The notes below the pieces were generated by a model. That model saw only the letters and a list, made by a program, of their open reading frames with translations, did not search any database and was not told the DNA's origin. The translations under genes were made by a program, and so were the position numbers. Shown here piece by piece: positions 37,528-52,223 of a stretch of 64,000 bases of DNA. Numbering within the stretch: the first letter of the stretch is position 1; each line of letters opens with the position of its first letter. The stretch comes from Chamaea fasciata (taxonomy: Eukaryota; Chordata; Aves; Passeriformes; Sylviidae). The stretch lies in NCBI GenBank assembly GCA_029207755.1, contig JARCOQ010000012.1, forward strand, positions 2,040,001 through 2,104,000, in the 5' to 3' direction.

Positions 37528-39829
37528 CATGCACATGCACGCAGGCACAAATTGTTTGACCTCCTTGGCTACCAAGAGCACACCCTGGGCAAGGACATGG
37601 TCTGTGTCCCCATGCCAGCAACCCTGCCAGAGTTCATCCACAAACAAGTGCTCAGTGCTCCTGGGTAAAGCTGGAATGGCATGGGGTTGGGCACTGTGCT
37701 GACAGCAGAGGTGAACCAGCTAGGACACAGTAAAAGTGTCACCAAGCTGCTCCCGCCTGTAACTGGACACCCAAACTGGCACATAAACAGGTACTTATGT
37801 CTCCTGAGATAATGTGATTGCAGGATAACCTATCTAAATACAGCATACAGACATCCCAAGAGCCTGAGAAAATGGCTTCTAAAAACAATCTAGAAATACT
37901 TCTATTTTTAAAAAATTAATCTCTTTTGCCTCGTCTTCTTTCAAAACCTCTGGTTACCAGAAACAGGCAAAATTGTTTAGTGAAAAGTGACCTCACTAAC
38001 AGGAGGCCCCACCATGGTCATGTCTATGACCGGGTCACTTCTTGTCCAGGGTAGCAATAATTCCTTCCAGAAAACAATTTTTTGCCAGGATTTTTAATTT
38101 TTTTTTTTATTTTTTTAAATTTTTTTTTAATAATAGGCTGCTTCCAAGAAGCAGGGAATCAAATGCTGCATCCATTAGGGATGAGTCGTAGGGTGAGCAA
38201 AGGCAGCATGGAGGGATTCTTCTTTCAGTAAACTGGCAGGAATACATAGCCAAGATGTGGGTTACTCTCCTCTCAGCAGAGCAGCAAGTTCAGACCAGGC
38301 CTCCTACATCCTGGATAAGTTTTCTAACTACTCAACCAGCAGATAAAAGGGCTGTCATCTCCTTTTCTGCTCTTCTGAGAGTCTGGCCGTGCAGAGCTTT
38401 TGTGCTTTGCTTTTTCCCTTATTTCACCCCTCCCTAAAATAGCCTCATTTCGCACAAAGCACAGCACTTTCTACGCTTCATACTATTAAGCGAACTAGAA
38501 AAATAAGTACTTTTTGGTTGAGATTGATTTTTTTTTCTGCAAGACAGCCAAACCAAAAAGTCAATTGTTAGCACAGTCATAATAGGGACAGCAGTCTGCA
38601 CTCAGCATTGTCGGTTAGAAAGCTGAGTGGGCCAATACCGCATCCCCAAATTCAATTCCCACTTCCAAATTTGGTGAAAGAAGAGATCCATAATGATAGG
38701 GAACCCTGGATCCGCAAACCTGTAAAAATCCTGCTGCCTCTAAATTTGATCTCAGCTTCGCAGCTCAGGTCCCAGTCGAGTGCATGCCCACATTTGCTAC
38801 ATGAACTTTTGCTCCCTCCCCAACTTGATTAAGAGCAAAGAAAGTAACAGATGGATCCATGCTGTTCCTTTGTAGCCGGGAGATTAATGTTTGCATTGCA
38901 TCAGGCTGCTCCGGCACACCAGGGAACGCTGCCGTTGTCCCTGCCGCTGGCACCTGCACCCGCTGCCTCCGATCAGTGCCCGAGGCTGAGGGGCTGTGTG
39001 AGGGAATGCAGGCACTGCTTTCTCTGGGCTTTAAACATCCCCGTGCTCTGGGGGCCTGACACGGTGTGAGAAATGGCCGTGCCTCCGAGAGCGAGCTCGC
39101 TGCGCTGTGCCGCTCACTGATGGCAGCTCTGCTGCGCCTCTCTCTGCGAAAAGGCTGTCACCCAGCGTGTCCCAAAGAAGGGTGTGAGTAAACAAGCATG
39201 GGGGCTTTCTCCAGCCTGCTGAACCCGGGGGTGACATCAACACCGAGCCAGGATGTGCCCCAAATCTGCGCCGGTAGAGCTACAGGTCAGCCTCTGCCGC
39301 TTGTTAAGAAAAAATAAGAGATTCAGGTGTGCTCTGAGTTTGGCACAGGTACCCTCAGCCACAGGCAGCTCACCTCCACAGCCACCCTCCCCAGGCAGCA
39401 GACAGGAGCTGCATCTTCATATTCCATGGCCGGGGTCCCACAGCGCAATGGCACCATGAAAAGAGGTGGTTTTGTCTGTGCCGTCAGGATTAGGTGCTGT
39501 GGGTGCCAAGCTACAAAGCCTCAGGCCCTGGTCCTCCGGGATCCTGGCTGAATAGGGCTTTGAGTAACTTACAACTTAAAAACTCAGACAAAAAACTACA
39601 GACAAGCCGTATTTACTCAGAAGGTTGTGTTATTCCCTGTAGCTTTCACTGATTTCCGCAACAGTTAGAGCTTCCCAGCCCCAGTACAAAGGCCACTGTT
39701 TTCCCCTGGGTATTATGACAGGTTTTTGCACCATGTCCTGGATTTCCAGCTGATTAAAGAAAAATGTATTCAGAGGAGCCTCATCCTGGCTGAGCCAGGC
39801 CAGTCATGATGGGCTGGAAGACTGGACAC

Positions 39830-39862
39830 TGGGGTGACACTAGGGTGACACCAGGGTGGCAT
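39830..39862 (+). repeat. Short tandem repeat, three 11-bp units
   Basis: TGGGGTGACAC, TAGGGTGACAC and CAGGGTGGCAT follow each other without spacer. The unit length is the same as the large minisatellite but the sequence is unrelated. Confidence 0.6.
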
Positions 39863-42800
39863 TAGGCGGGTTAGTCTTTAAGAAGAGTTCACCACAAACA
39901 CTTATTTCATATCCTCTCTGTGCAAGAGGACAGACTTTATATGATTTACTGAGAAATCTGTGAATTTTAATAACTGCTCCCATTTATCAGGACATCTATG
40001 GTACTGTATCTTTCGCAGCTGTTTAAAAACAGTGCTTTCAAATCAGTTTCACCATAGACTCAAAAAAAAGCCTAAAACAAAATTGAAAACCAAAAACCAG
40101 CCATATGCCTACTTGACCTAGGATACATAAACCTGTTGTTCAGTCCAGAGGAGGGATTACAGCATTACTTTTTAGTAAGTTGCTTTTCATATGGAAATTT
40201 CTTTTCACAGTAAAGCTCTGTATTTAATGGCATCAACATAAAAAACATCCCTATTTTTAGTTCCCTGATCGTGGACATATAGATTTTTATAGTGTCTGCA
40301 AGCATACATTAACGTTAATTTCCCCATTCTCCTTTGTACTTTGTTAATGTCACAATCTGCTGTAAAACCTTGCCAAGTTTCTTAACTGTCATGTTAATTT
40401 CGAGACCCAGTCTGCACTCTCTGACATTTCAGGACAGAACATGGCAGTAAAAATAGATTAAAACAGCTTATAAGTATTATAAAATCTAGAACTTTACAGA
40501 TGGTGGAATTACATCTCCTGAATGGAAATTTTAGCAACTCAGAACACAATAATATTAGAATAGCCTATTGATTTTTAAGACAAATATTTTCAGAAGTAAC
40601 GTAATGGTGTCTGAATAGTGGGCAAAGCCCACAAAAATGTAGGAAAGTTGAATGTGTTTTTTTCTTCCTTTTTTAAAGCATCACTGTGAATGTGCATATC
40701 GTGTTGGTGCTAGTATTAAGTTTCAAAGCTTTTCTGTGCCATATAAATAAAGGACATAATAAGATCTTGATTTTATTCATGGTTAGTTCAAAGTTCACAC
40801 AAATTATTTCACACAGGGGATTTGTCTGAGGGTTTTGGCATTATAGAAATGCATTAATGTACTTTAGATATTAAATGACAATGCCACATGGTAAGAAATT
40901 TGCACGAATGAACAGGAAATTAGACACTGTTTCTTTTTTTTAACTGATTGCTAAAGAATGCGCTGTTTGAACATGGACTATCCATTTCAAAGGGAAGCTT
41001 TTGCTGATTTCAGGAAGTTTAAAATCAGCTAATCAGAAAGTAATACAAAGTTAGAGTTAAATATTTTTTTTAAAGGAAACTGTTTCTTTAAAAAAAAATC
41101 CTTTCCCCTTTTCTTTAAGGAGTACTTATTATTTCCATCATCCTTGTTGAGTTGTTGATGAATAGCTCACATCGTTTGCCAAGCTCCACCCTCTGTCTTT
41201 TTTCTAAACCCTTTACTCATTATTTGCTCAGTCTTTTTCCCACAGCCTAGACAGCCTGTCAAGGCAGCTTAAATAAAACACTGTATTAACATTAGGAAAT
41301 GGCATTCAGTTCCCAATTGATCTCCTAATACTTTATGTTGAAATGATAATTGGTACAGTCTTCATTGAAAAAAAAGAGAGAAAAACTACTTTTCAGTCAC
41401 CACAAGGTATTATCTTAGCTAATGTATTCACAACCAAACAGATACATTTTTAAAATCTCCCCATCTGCTGAAGACTGCAGTTCACAATTCTTTTCAGCTG
41501 ACATAATCCAGATTGATTCGTTCAGCAGATAAAATTCAGGCCACTTCTGCCCTTTATAGGAGCAACATAATACCAGTCTTTATTCAGTAACAATGTAACA
41601 TAATGGGATCGGAATGTGCAAAATGACTGTTCTTAAATTACTGTGACACACAAGGGTCCAACACAAGCTGTGGTTTAATGTAAAAAATCATTAGGCACAG
41701 ATTACTAAAGTGGTCCTGCATTAACAAGGTCAAACCGAGACGGTTTATGATATTTTTCACAAAGCAAAAAAAAAAAATTATAAATGTTTGCTAATATCTA
41801 GATTATGAATGCATTTTTAAGAGGAGAAAAATCTGCAGGTTTTTGAGGTTTCTTTCCCATGAAGAAAGCGCTGTTTATTCAATAATGAGTGCAACAGTTA
41901 AGGATTCTATAAAGACCTTTTCCGCAGAGCCAAGTTAATCTATTACACACTGAAGCACACACACAAAAAATCTAAATATCAAAAGGTTGTCAAGAGAGTT
42001 GCCAGAAAGGAATATTTTTGTGCACTGCTATATCAAACAAATTTTGAAGACAGTAGGATTATTATTAACCCATTACAGCACTTTTCTTTTGATGTAGCCA
42101 GACGCCACTAGAAGGAATTTAGCAAGGTTCCACACCACTGCAGGGGTTTTGCATCTTTGTAAATCATCAATACTTAACAATACATCTCTCATGAGCTCGC
42201 CCGTCAAACTGCCTGCACAAAAACAGCCAAAGTGAAGAAACACAGTATATTCCGTCCTGGACAGACAGGTCCTTGCACCTTGAGATTCTGATGACCACCT
42301 AATATAGTTTAAGATATGAATTTTCTTTGTACAGCTATTTCTTCCTACCTGATACAATCAGAATTTTAAAAAGTATTACTTAAGAAATGCACAGGATCTC
42401 ACATATCGGGATAAAGGAATAAATAAACTACTGTTTCCCAACCTGTCAATAACTCTCCTGGTGTTTTCCTCCTGCCTTTGATTTGGAGGCTAATGGTGAA
42501 TGAAGCCCAACATTGCAGACAGGAGCTCAGCTTACTTGTGCAAGGCAGCCAGTTTTGGCCCTTAATGGAAGTTAACCCAAACACACCATAGTTTAGCTCC
42601 TGGGAGGAAAGGTGATATTTAAAAGAAAAGAACAAACCATTTCTACCCTGGTGTGTATCTGGGGCTCCAGATCAGGTGCCCCTCATGAGAACGGAAGGGT
42701 TAAATTCCCCACAATCCCATTTTGGCCTTGCAAACAGTGAAAGTAGAGTTTTGCTGGCCCTTACTACTGTGCTAAACTGTTAGAGCTGGGCAACTGTTGA

Positions 42801-44015
42801 AATCAGGGGCTTCAATTTAAGCTACAACTCATTTGTGCAGAGTGTAATAGCAACAGCTGCGTTTTAAACACGTGTCCATGGAAAGGGAGAGTCCCATTTG
42901 CACAATACAACCTCATGTGCCCAGTGCAGACACCTACAGAAACAGCCCCCAGAAGCTCAGCTAGAGGATGACACCTAGCAGACTCCAAGGATAGCTGGGA
43001 AGGAATGGATTGATTTAGAAATTCAGTGTGAACATGTCTGGATTTTCCATAAAGGTGGGCAGCGGTCACACCCTGACCCTGCTAAGGACAGCCTTCCGCT
43101 GGCACAGCACCAGGTGTCCACAGTACTACAATAAAATCAAAAACTGCTCTCACGAAACACCTTCATTTGGATTCCCACAGTTTGTGTCATTTTCCAGCAA
43201 AAAGCTGAAATGTTTCCTTGTCAACTCCGTCCAAAGCAGTGTGAAAAGTGAATTCGTTAAAGCTCATAGCCAGACAAAATAAGCTTGTGTCTTCTGAATA
43301 AGAAATGTATTAAAATGACACATGTTCTGCTAAGGTGAGCTTCATAATCACAAAAGATTGTCGTTTTTAAAAGTAATGAAAACTAACTGCATCCCTCCGA
43401 AGGTCTTGGAAACTCATTACAGTCAAATATTTACATATTCTAGTGAACTTAGGATGTCAATTTTGACTACACAAATCCAATAACTGAAACATATGGCCTT
43501 GAATCCTGCAATCAATATAAACCTTTTAGAGCCCAACCTTCAAAAAGTTATATCAAATATATATTCGATGAGAAGAAGGTTAATTGACTAATTGATTACT
43601 CAGTTACAATTAAGTGCTCTTCAGATATCTTTGGGAAATACCGAGATATAATAGTGATAGATATTTATTTGTTTATCAGCTCCCTGATTTATAGCTATCA
43701 TTTATTTTTTATTTCCTAAGTCAATTTTTACATTTGTGTATTTTAACAATATAGTAGCCAGTGAGAATCAATATACATGTTTTTTTTCACCACAGGACTA
43801 TCAAAAGTTAGCCTAGAAATCCATATCTACCAATTCAGCCAATTTCAGTGCAGATTTCAGCCTGATAAATACCTTGCTAAAATATTCAGACTGTCTCCAG
43901 ATGGCAGTTATGGAGAGGGAACATGAAATATTTGTAGCAATAAAGGTTAACCAATACTAACCGTGCTGATAAACTCTGAACTTAACAACAGTTAAGAGAA
44001 AAGATGGCCCTTGGG

Positions 44016-44033
44016 AAAAAAAAAAAAAAAAAA
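44016..44033 (+). repeat. Poly(A) tract
   Basis: This is a run of 18 As with no recognisable upstream retroposon. Confidence 0.85.
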
Positions 44034-45299
44034 GAAAAAGGCAAAGTGTGCTGTTTGCATGTTTTAACAAAGTACTATTTCTTATCAAAGTACAAACACA
44101 TTCATAAAAGTCCCACCCCTACAGCAACAGCCAAGAGGATCTTTGGGATCTCTGGGGCATTTTAAAGTTGACTGAACGATAAATCAGATAGAATCGGGCC
44201 TTCAGAGCTGCCTGCACAGAAGAAGACTGTTAACTCTTTAGCAGGACTAGCATGATTTGAAATTTATTGAGCAATAGCACCCATGTTCTCGGTAAAGAGG
44301 AGAACGCTGTGGTGTCACACACATAATTGTGCGAACACACATTATTTGCAGATACATACAAACACGTCCAAGAGGCCCATCATCTCCTGACTGATGAGCT
44401 AAATAAGGCTGGGTAGGATTCATTAAAATATGGTAAATTCCTCTGCAGATGGCCAGACAAATTAGAAAAACCTCACTGCTAGATGTGTAGGCTTTCAAGT
44501 CTTTCCTGCATTCACCTCCAAACATTAGGTTAGCTACCACAAAACACTGCCTAAATGGCCACAGACACAAAGCCTCCTATCTTCGAGAGTAGAACTCTGG
44601 ATTAACTTCAAAACTTGATGGCAATTCTATACGTGGTGTACAATAAAGAAAGGAACTACATTGCTGAGGCAGTATTTCAAATAATTTTGATTGGTGCCTC
44701 AGATCACAGCATGCAGTGATAAGGATGAGCAAAATAATTGCACATTCTCGCTGAACAATAAAATCTTATTTTGGTGACTGTCCTGTAATCACAAATGTCC
44801 AGAAGGGGATGTGTTTCAGGAGAAATAACTTAAGTGAGTCACAAGGAAGACTGAAAAATAAAAATTCACACTTTCCTTTTCTTAAAGTACCTGTTACACC
44901 TAGCCCTCCATATGCTCAAAAACTTGTTGGAGTTATCTTTCCCAAGAAATGGGCTTACAATTAGATCAGTTCAAGCCTCAAGTACCTCCACTGGATACGC
45001 CCTTCCCTCTCTTCTGCCTAACAGCAGCAATGCCAGTTTTGGGACAGGATGTGCCTGGGCCCCAGAGTACTAAAATTTTATAAACTCTGCTCTTTGACTT
45101 TAAATTTAAACTTCCGGGCTGAAATTCATCACTCAATGCTTTGTTCTTCCAGTATCCCACCCTGCTGCAGCCCAAGCGAGGCAGAGTTAGATCCTGCAAG
45201 GCCTGTGAAGTTATTGTGGATTTTCATCAATATGGCTGAGACCAGAACGTGGCCTTACAAGGATACTATTTTTCATCATGAGCTTTCAAACCACAACAT

Positions 45300-45660
45300 G
45301 GACACCAGGCGTAAAACAAACCCTCTGTACACGCTGCACTCGACGGCGTGTCAGGGGTGATGCGCGCTTTATGCCGGGCCTCCTAACGAGATGACAGGCG
45401 CTGCTGTCGGGTGACAAAGCCACATGACAGCGAAGTGTCACAGGCAGGGAGTGCAGATGTATCACTGCTCTGCCACTCGGGCGGGAGTGACATCCTCTGA
45501 ATCTCAAGAGACAAGGTGGAGGGCAAGCCCAGCTCAGTGTGCCGGGTGTACGCTCAGCGGTATTGACAACGACTCCGTGTACACCCGCCGTGGGGGAACA
45601 CGGAGGCCTAAAGACAGCAGATCTCAGACTTCATACGTGGGATAATGCCAACAGGCCAAG
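45300..45660. promoter_or_regulatory. Candidate regulatory element with retained CpGs
   Basis: This is about 360 bases of complex, repeat-free sequence with many CpGs in an AT-rich neighbourhood (CGACGGCGTG, GATGCGCGC, TAACGAGATGACAGGCGC, CAACGACTCCGTG). Frames on both strands are open because stops are scarce, and no domain is recognised. An enhancer or lost promoter is possible; unproven. Confidence 0.3.
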
Positions 45661-48600
45661 GATTGCTGTGAACAATAGAGTTCGAAAAAGGAAGCCCGTA
45701 TGCTATATTTATGTTCAAGGCTTCAAATTTACCAAAAAATTCTGTGGTGGTTTTTTATTTTTTTTTTTTTTTTTCAAATGTTCCATATTCACATCCTACA
45801 CTACGGAGAGAATTATTCAGAAAGACACATCATTAAAATTCTTTACAAAGGAATTTATCATATAAAATAAGAACATTTTATATTAATTAGTCCTGATTTG
45901 AAAGGCCATAAATTAGCTTTCTTTTGAGTATGACCAAAGATAACATTATAAGCTAAATCCTGGGGGACATCACAACACTAACATTATCTACCTCATTTCT
46001 GAAGCAGGTCACATACTTTCGTGGCTAATTTTACTTAAATACCCTCCAATATTTTCCAGACTTTATGGAAGTTTATAGAACATTTCAGAAAACCAGCACC
46101 AATTTAAAAAAAAAAAAAAAAAAAGAGCAGAGAGACAAACTCCCTGCGTTTTACAGGTCGTGGCACGTTCATCACTGCGGCGATGTTATTCATAGTCACT
46201 GGTCTCACGTAAGTAGGTCATTGGACCTACTTGCCCTTTTCAGTGATCCTGAAATATGGTGGCATACTTGAAAAGCCATATAGAAATGTGGGGCTCTCCT
46301 GATAAATCATCCCAGGATCAGCTGCTGGCTCCTGCATTCACATTCAGGGAAGTGACAGCTGAGTCCTATTAGTAGAGGTGGGGAACAGGGAGCAGGGGTC
46401 GAGGGGGCAATTAGCTTCTGCTGTCCGTTGAAAGGGATTCTCCCTTTGCTGGCGGAATAAGGAAAGGTTGAGGTAGAGACAAACCCTTAAGCAAATGCCT
46501 GGAAACGGCAGCACCCTTTTGTAAGAGGAGTGTTTGGGTTAGAGAGAAAGACAAAGCAGGAGAATGGGGGACGTTGGGAGCTCACCCAGGAAGGTAGTTA
46601 AGACTGACTTTTTGCAAAGGTGAAGAAATCTCTCCTTCTCCTTCATCCTGTCCAAGCCAAAAGGGAGAGAGGAGGAAAAAAAAAAAAACAAAAAAAAACC
46701 ACAAAAAAACCCCACAAAAACCAAAACAAACAAAAAAACCCCCAAAAACCAAAACAAAACAACAACAACAAAAAAAAAACCAGAGAGAGAGAAAGAAAGC
46801 AAATAAGACTTCTTATGCTACAGTGCTCCTATCCAGGAGTCACAGACCCTGCACCAAGCCATCAGCAGGTGGGAAGGCTGCCTTGGGGCCACATGCTCTT
46901 AACTTCAGTGCTCTTTCTCCAAACCACGACAGGGCAGGAGCATAGTTAATGTTAGTTAAAATCTCAGTCTAGGTGATCTCATCTTACGCTGCTCTTAACT
47001 ACATAGAGCCCTCTCACCTCTGATGTCATCTCTTCCCCAATACCTAATAAAACAGAAAAGGCTGGTTTAACTTTGTATGGGGGTGGGAAATAATGACGAA
47101 TTCTTTCTTCAGAAAAAAAAAAAAATCTCCGTGTCTCAAGATGGCAACAAAAAGTCAACCATAGGCATCCAAGATTTAAAAAAAAAAAAAAAAAAAATTA
47201 AGAAAGGAAAAAAAATATTTAAGCTATCAAAACCTTTTCAGCGGCATGAATTGTGTATGTTAAGAGGCCTGGAAACTGCTTCATGTGCTTCACCTCCTGC
47301 TGAGCAGTTTTTATGCTGACAGAACTGAAGATACGTTTTCTAGCTCATAATATCACAAGGAAAATGCTACAATAAACGAAGACATCTCTGATCATATGCT
47401 AAAGGTGCACATGTAATGTGCTCATGGTAAATCCATTCATCGTTGGAGACCACTTTAAAATACAATTGACTTGGTCCAGGTTCCAAAAAACTATCTGTTT
47501 GTTGAACTAATTCATAAATGCCCTGAATTTTCAGTGTTCAGCAGTTCCAAGGCAAAGTGAAACTTGTCTGAAAACAGAGATTTAATTTGTATGTGGAGAA
47601 AAACTCATGTCAACACATTTAGTATGTACAACTGCTACTCGTACCTGCAGCATCAGCTCAGGTCAGGAATTTTGTAATGCATACTTGGCTTAAACATGTT
47701 GAAACTCATCAACAGGTTTTTTTATGAATCTGGCTACTGCATCTTCGGGTCAAATGCCCAGAGTGAAAAATTCCATCCCTGGTTAACTAAGTCACGTGCT
47801 TCTGCATAGAAAACAGTTAAATGAAACTGAAGGTGAACATCCAGCACATAGCACAAGTTCAAAAGTGGCCTTTCCATCATGGATCTACCCAGCGCTTTGA
47901 ACTCTGGTGTAAAAGCGCCTGGGTATTTATCTAAACCTTTTACTTCAGATCTTCCTCCTTAAATGCTGAGCTTTATCCTATGCAGAGCTGTATTCTACTA
48001 TGTGCAAAGTAAAATTTTTCATAACCTAATTTTGATTTTTTTCATACTTGCCAAAGACAAGTATAAATTTACTTTCCAGTGTCAAATAATTTAACTATTG
48101 TAACTCTGCCTGGCCAAAGCCAAAACTGAAAAAAACTATCAAGCTTACTAATTTGGTGGACTAAAAATGCCTAAATTACTAAAAATAGATACAATCCTTA
48201 AATTTCAAAACTTAACAAACATTCCAAGAAAATTTTCCACCACCAAACTCTTTAATATTTAAAATCGTACAAAGCTAAACTCAAATATGAAAATGGAGAC
48301 CCAGTATCCTTCCAGCTCTATTGCATCTTCTGCACACTTTATACCTCTCATCGTATCATTAGTTATATCACATTTTGCAACTGCTAAGTACAACTGGACT
48401 CATTTTTCAATGCACACCATCATTTCATAATGACAAATAAAGACATTTTAATTTAAAGGTAAGGAGAACAGAATGTCCTACAAGTATTCCACACAACAGA
48501 GGGACTCTCTGAAATAATTCTCCTCTGATGTTCACAACGACAGGGTATAACTGATTCATTGCTTCCACACTTAGTATCTTGCAGGTTATCCCTGACTCCC

Positions 48601-51600
48601 GAAAATAATATTTCTAAATTCACCTCTCTTAATGCATGAAAATTACCCCTGCCCTGCACAAAACCTGTAGTAAGAAGCAAGCAGGACAGTGGGACTGAAG
48701 AGATTTAACCTTTGAGTGCCCTGGTCGTCCATGGAGCTGTTGTGAAGCCCCTCCATGGCACCACATCACATCATTTTTTTTGTGGTCAGTGAGAGGGAAA
48801 ATAGGAAAAATAAGTCCCCAAGGTCTGTCAGTGGGTCTCAGCTTTACCAAGCCAGCCCAAGCCCTGCTGCAGATCCCCTCTGTGTCCTCTCCTGTGGTCA
48901 CCTTGCAGGCTCCTGTCACCCCCGGGGCTGTTCCTGCCACAGCTCCTGTCCCTCAGTCAGCACAGCCCAGTGACAAACCCACAGCACCCACCCCCAAGTG
49001 TCAGCAAGGGGAAAGACATCAAGGGAAAACAGTTTACATTTTTAAGTGAGTTCTTGATAAGGTTGTGCTCTTTTGGCCAAATGATTGTTTTTCTGATGAT
49101 GTTTGTACAGCACCATTCAGCTGAAGACCAAAATTCCGTTACTTTTTGGTACCAGCCAGTGTCAGTAAACAAAAATGTTATATTCTCTAGTTTGAATGCA
49201 CACGTTCACCCTCCTCCTGCTGCTGCCCACTGCTCCTCAAGGAAGGGGAGGGGAAAGGTGGGAGGGTTCCCATCCTTCTGTGTGCTTGGGACTTCCCTCA
49301 GTGCTGTTATTCTAAGGGGGCTTGTTCCACCTTGTGTTGGCACCAAATGCTGTAACTCAGAGTCACAGCCTCGGAGTTAGGCTTGAGTCCATCACTCCTG
49401 TGAAGGTACAGTGTGGAGAAAGAGACTTGAAAGGTTTTTGGGCTGCCAGCTACAAAGTTCAGAGGCTTCTCTTACCCTGAACAGGGCAGGAAACCTTGAA
49501 AAGGCCACAAAGTCCCAAGCCAGGTTTAACAAGCGCTGATCAGCTTCAGCAGAGAGTTTAGGTTTTGGCAGGACCCACTTCGGTCTAAATCCAAGAAAAT
49601 CAGAAGAGGAGGGGGAAATTAAAGGTTAGCTCCGAGTATCAGGCAAGGCATGTGTTTTTTTTTAATGTAGCCTTAATGAGTTTTGCCATCCTATATCTGC
49701 TGACATTTTAATAACTGCTAAACCCCTGAAAGCCTCCAGAGGAGGTGCACTGATACTATGATGAGCATAAAATAAATGCAGAGACAGACAGACAGATATT
49801 AATAATTTCTTTTTACTGATGTATGCATGTATATTTGTGTAATAATATAAAGCTTTCAGGGTATTTTACCCCTATTCAGCACAACAACATTTACTTCTAT
49901 CAGTCTAATCATAAATACAATTATTCTTGAGTACTCTATTACAAAAACCAATAAACTAGGCCTCAATAGAGATTCTGAAATTACTTAACTTTTCTTTAGA
50001 AAAATATTAAAACAGTATTATCACATCAATGAGAAGAAAAGACAGGAAGATAATAAAGTTATGTTAAACCTCCCTGTATTTACTCATGTGTGAAACAGTT
50101 ATGTCTGGTCACATAATTGCAATGGTTCTGAGAAATATTTCATATTTTATAATGAACATTAAAAGAGTTTGTGGATCATTACTTTATATGAGTTCCAAAG
50201 TTATTACATAAAACCCAACAGGAATGGTTATAAATTATTTGATCCTCTAGTCTGGCCTTGGTAAACATAACATGAAGGCTAAACTATCTCAGCAGACAAG
50301 ATTCATGATAACAGGTAAAGTGCCAGTACAGTATTAAAAAAAAAAAAGAAAAAGGAAATACCTGGGTACTTGTGAACAAGACTCTTAACTTTTTCCTGTT
50401 TTGTTTCAAAGAAATCCTTTTCTACAGTGAGCTGAAGCCATTAAAAAATAAGAAGAAAAGCTTTTTCTAGAACAAAAGACAACTTGCTGACAGGCATGGA
50501 CTGTCATCTACCAATTTGGCATTATCATAACAGTGGCCCTAAAGTCACTGGCAGATTCTTGAACTTACAGCTCAGTATGTGTTTAAGGCACTATACATAG
50601 CCATGAAATAATATCGCAGGCAATTATGTGATTTTTCAAAGAATCCTGAAGAGCAACTCATTGAAATATGAAAAATAACAAAAAAATTACACACTTTAAA
50701 CAATTATGAAGAATTTTTGTCTTCAAACTCCAACGGGCAGCAACATTTTAATTAATGAGTGATCATTTGCTCCAGAGATAAATGTAATACTAAATGAATT
50801 CTGGTCTATTTCACCCTCTCAGCTCATCTTTGTCTCTAGCTCCTGTTCTTTGTGTCAAAGTACTTTGTGGATGTTTTTGTTTTGTTCTGGAAACATCTTC
50901 TAAGAATATTAATATGGAGAATTATACAGTTATGCATGCACAACATTTAATAAGACTGGAAAACATGTTTAGATATTCCGGTCAATTTACAACATATCTT
51001 TAATGCAAATCATATCTGAGGCTCAAATCCTGCAAATTTCTGCTCAGCGTGCTGTGTGTTTCCATGTGCAAGAAGACCCTTTCCTTGAAGGAGTTACTGG
51101 GGAGCACTTTTTGGCTCCGGTAGAGAGGAGCCTGGGCTGGGTGATGAGGGTATGTCCTGGCTCCCTGCCCTGCTCTGGGTTTCCAGGCCATGGTTGCCGG
51201 GCTGGGGATGGGAGCAGTGGCAGACACAGAACAGAGCTCAGGACCCTGCCTGCAGCACCAGCTGGAGCAGGATACACTCAGGCCTCACTGACCGCTTCTA
51301 ACTCTTTTTTTCCCTTCCAGGATTCCAGGAGTTGTATTGAAACACTAAACCACGCTGCCAGAGGCACTTAGCCTCTGCAGTCTTTCATCACAAAACACTT
51401 AGGCATGAAAATTTCCTGTCTTGCAGCTCATCTGATGCCAGGAGTCCCTGCTGTGCCCTGGCCCTGCTGGAAAGGCTGGGCCACGGTCCCACCTGGGAGC
51501 ATCTCCTCCACAGAGAAGTTAGAGTTTATTTTTAGGTTTGATATTTCCTTCTGTGTGACAGCTACTCCTTTGGGAAAGCACGTGTTGAGCCACCCAAAAC

Positions 51601-52209
51601 CATCCTGTGCATTAAACAGCTTACAGCTATCACTGGACAATTTTTCATAGTGCTACTAATTCTCTGTGTTACCTTGTTCAGTTCCTGCATGATGGATATT
51701 CACTGCCGCAACTTCTCACGCTGGAACTGTGCACTGCCCTCACCTTTGCCTCATTGTTTCTTTTTCTACACTTGAAGAAACTGGCTGTTTCCATTTGTAA
51801 AAGTAGCATGCAATTTGTTAAATAACTTCCTTTTTGCTTTCTGGCTTTTCAGGAAATTTCAAGGATGAGTGAGCCTCTGTAACCTCGCCTGGAAATTCTT
51901 CCTGTTTGCCCAGATTCTCTGAATTTTTCCAGTGATATTCTGACTTCTAACAGCATGTCTTTGCATTAAAAATATACAACCTGTAGTATCAACGCTGAAG
52001 GATTTTACAGAGGACTCAACCCGGTCTGTGCCATAAACACAACTTTGTGTGAGCTGATGGGGACAGGCATAGCTCGAGAATAAGGCGGCGAAACTTTCAG
52101 GGCTACTCTGGGGAGGGCAGCAGCCTGTTTGAAGTACTTTGCTTTTTAGAGATAATGTGTTTGTCTCCGTGTTGCTGTGGCCAGCATCTCCAAGCCATCT
52201 GTGTCGCAT
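45661..52209 (-). other. Intron without a gene, several A/T homopolymers
   Basis: This is AT-rich with a T-rich tract at 45751-45774, A19 at 46106-46124, an A/C tract at 46676-46781, and A runs near 47113-47125 and 47178-47197. A moderately GC-rich block lies at about 48840-49020. No exon is supported. Confidence 0.45.
46676..46781 (+). repeat. A/C-only tract
   Basis: About 106 bases contain only A and C, in runs of A with CC, CCCC and CAA interruptions. The opposite strand is G/T only. It is similar in style to 22883-22978. Confidence 0.85.
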
Positions 52210-52223
52210 CCTCTAGGTGGTGC
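52210..52223 (+). promoter_or_regulatory. Weak candidate CTCF site
   Basis: CCTCTAGGTGGTGC matches 12 of 14 positions of the CTCF core. Orientation is opposite to the candidates at 21085 and 34111. No other support. Confidence 0.25.

Larger units (their letters stand above)
37528..45299 (-). other. Long intron stretch without a gene
   Basis: This is AT-rich unique sequence. It holds a T/A-rich patch at 38094-38131, three imperfect 11-bp units at 39830-39862, and an A18 run at 44016-44033. No gene is seen. Confidence 0.45.
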
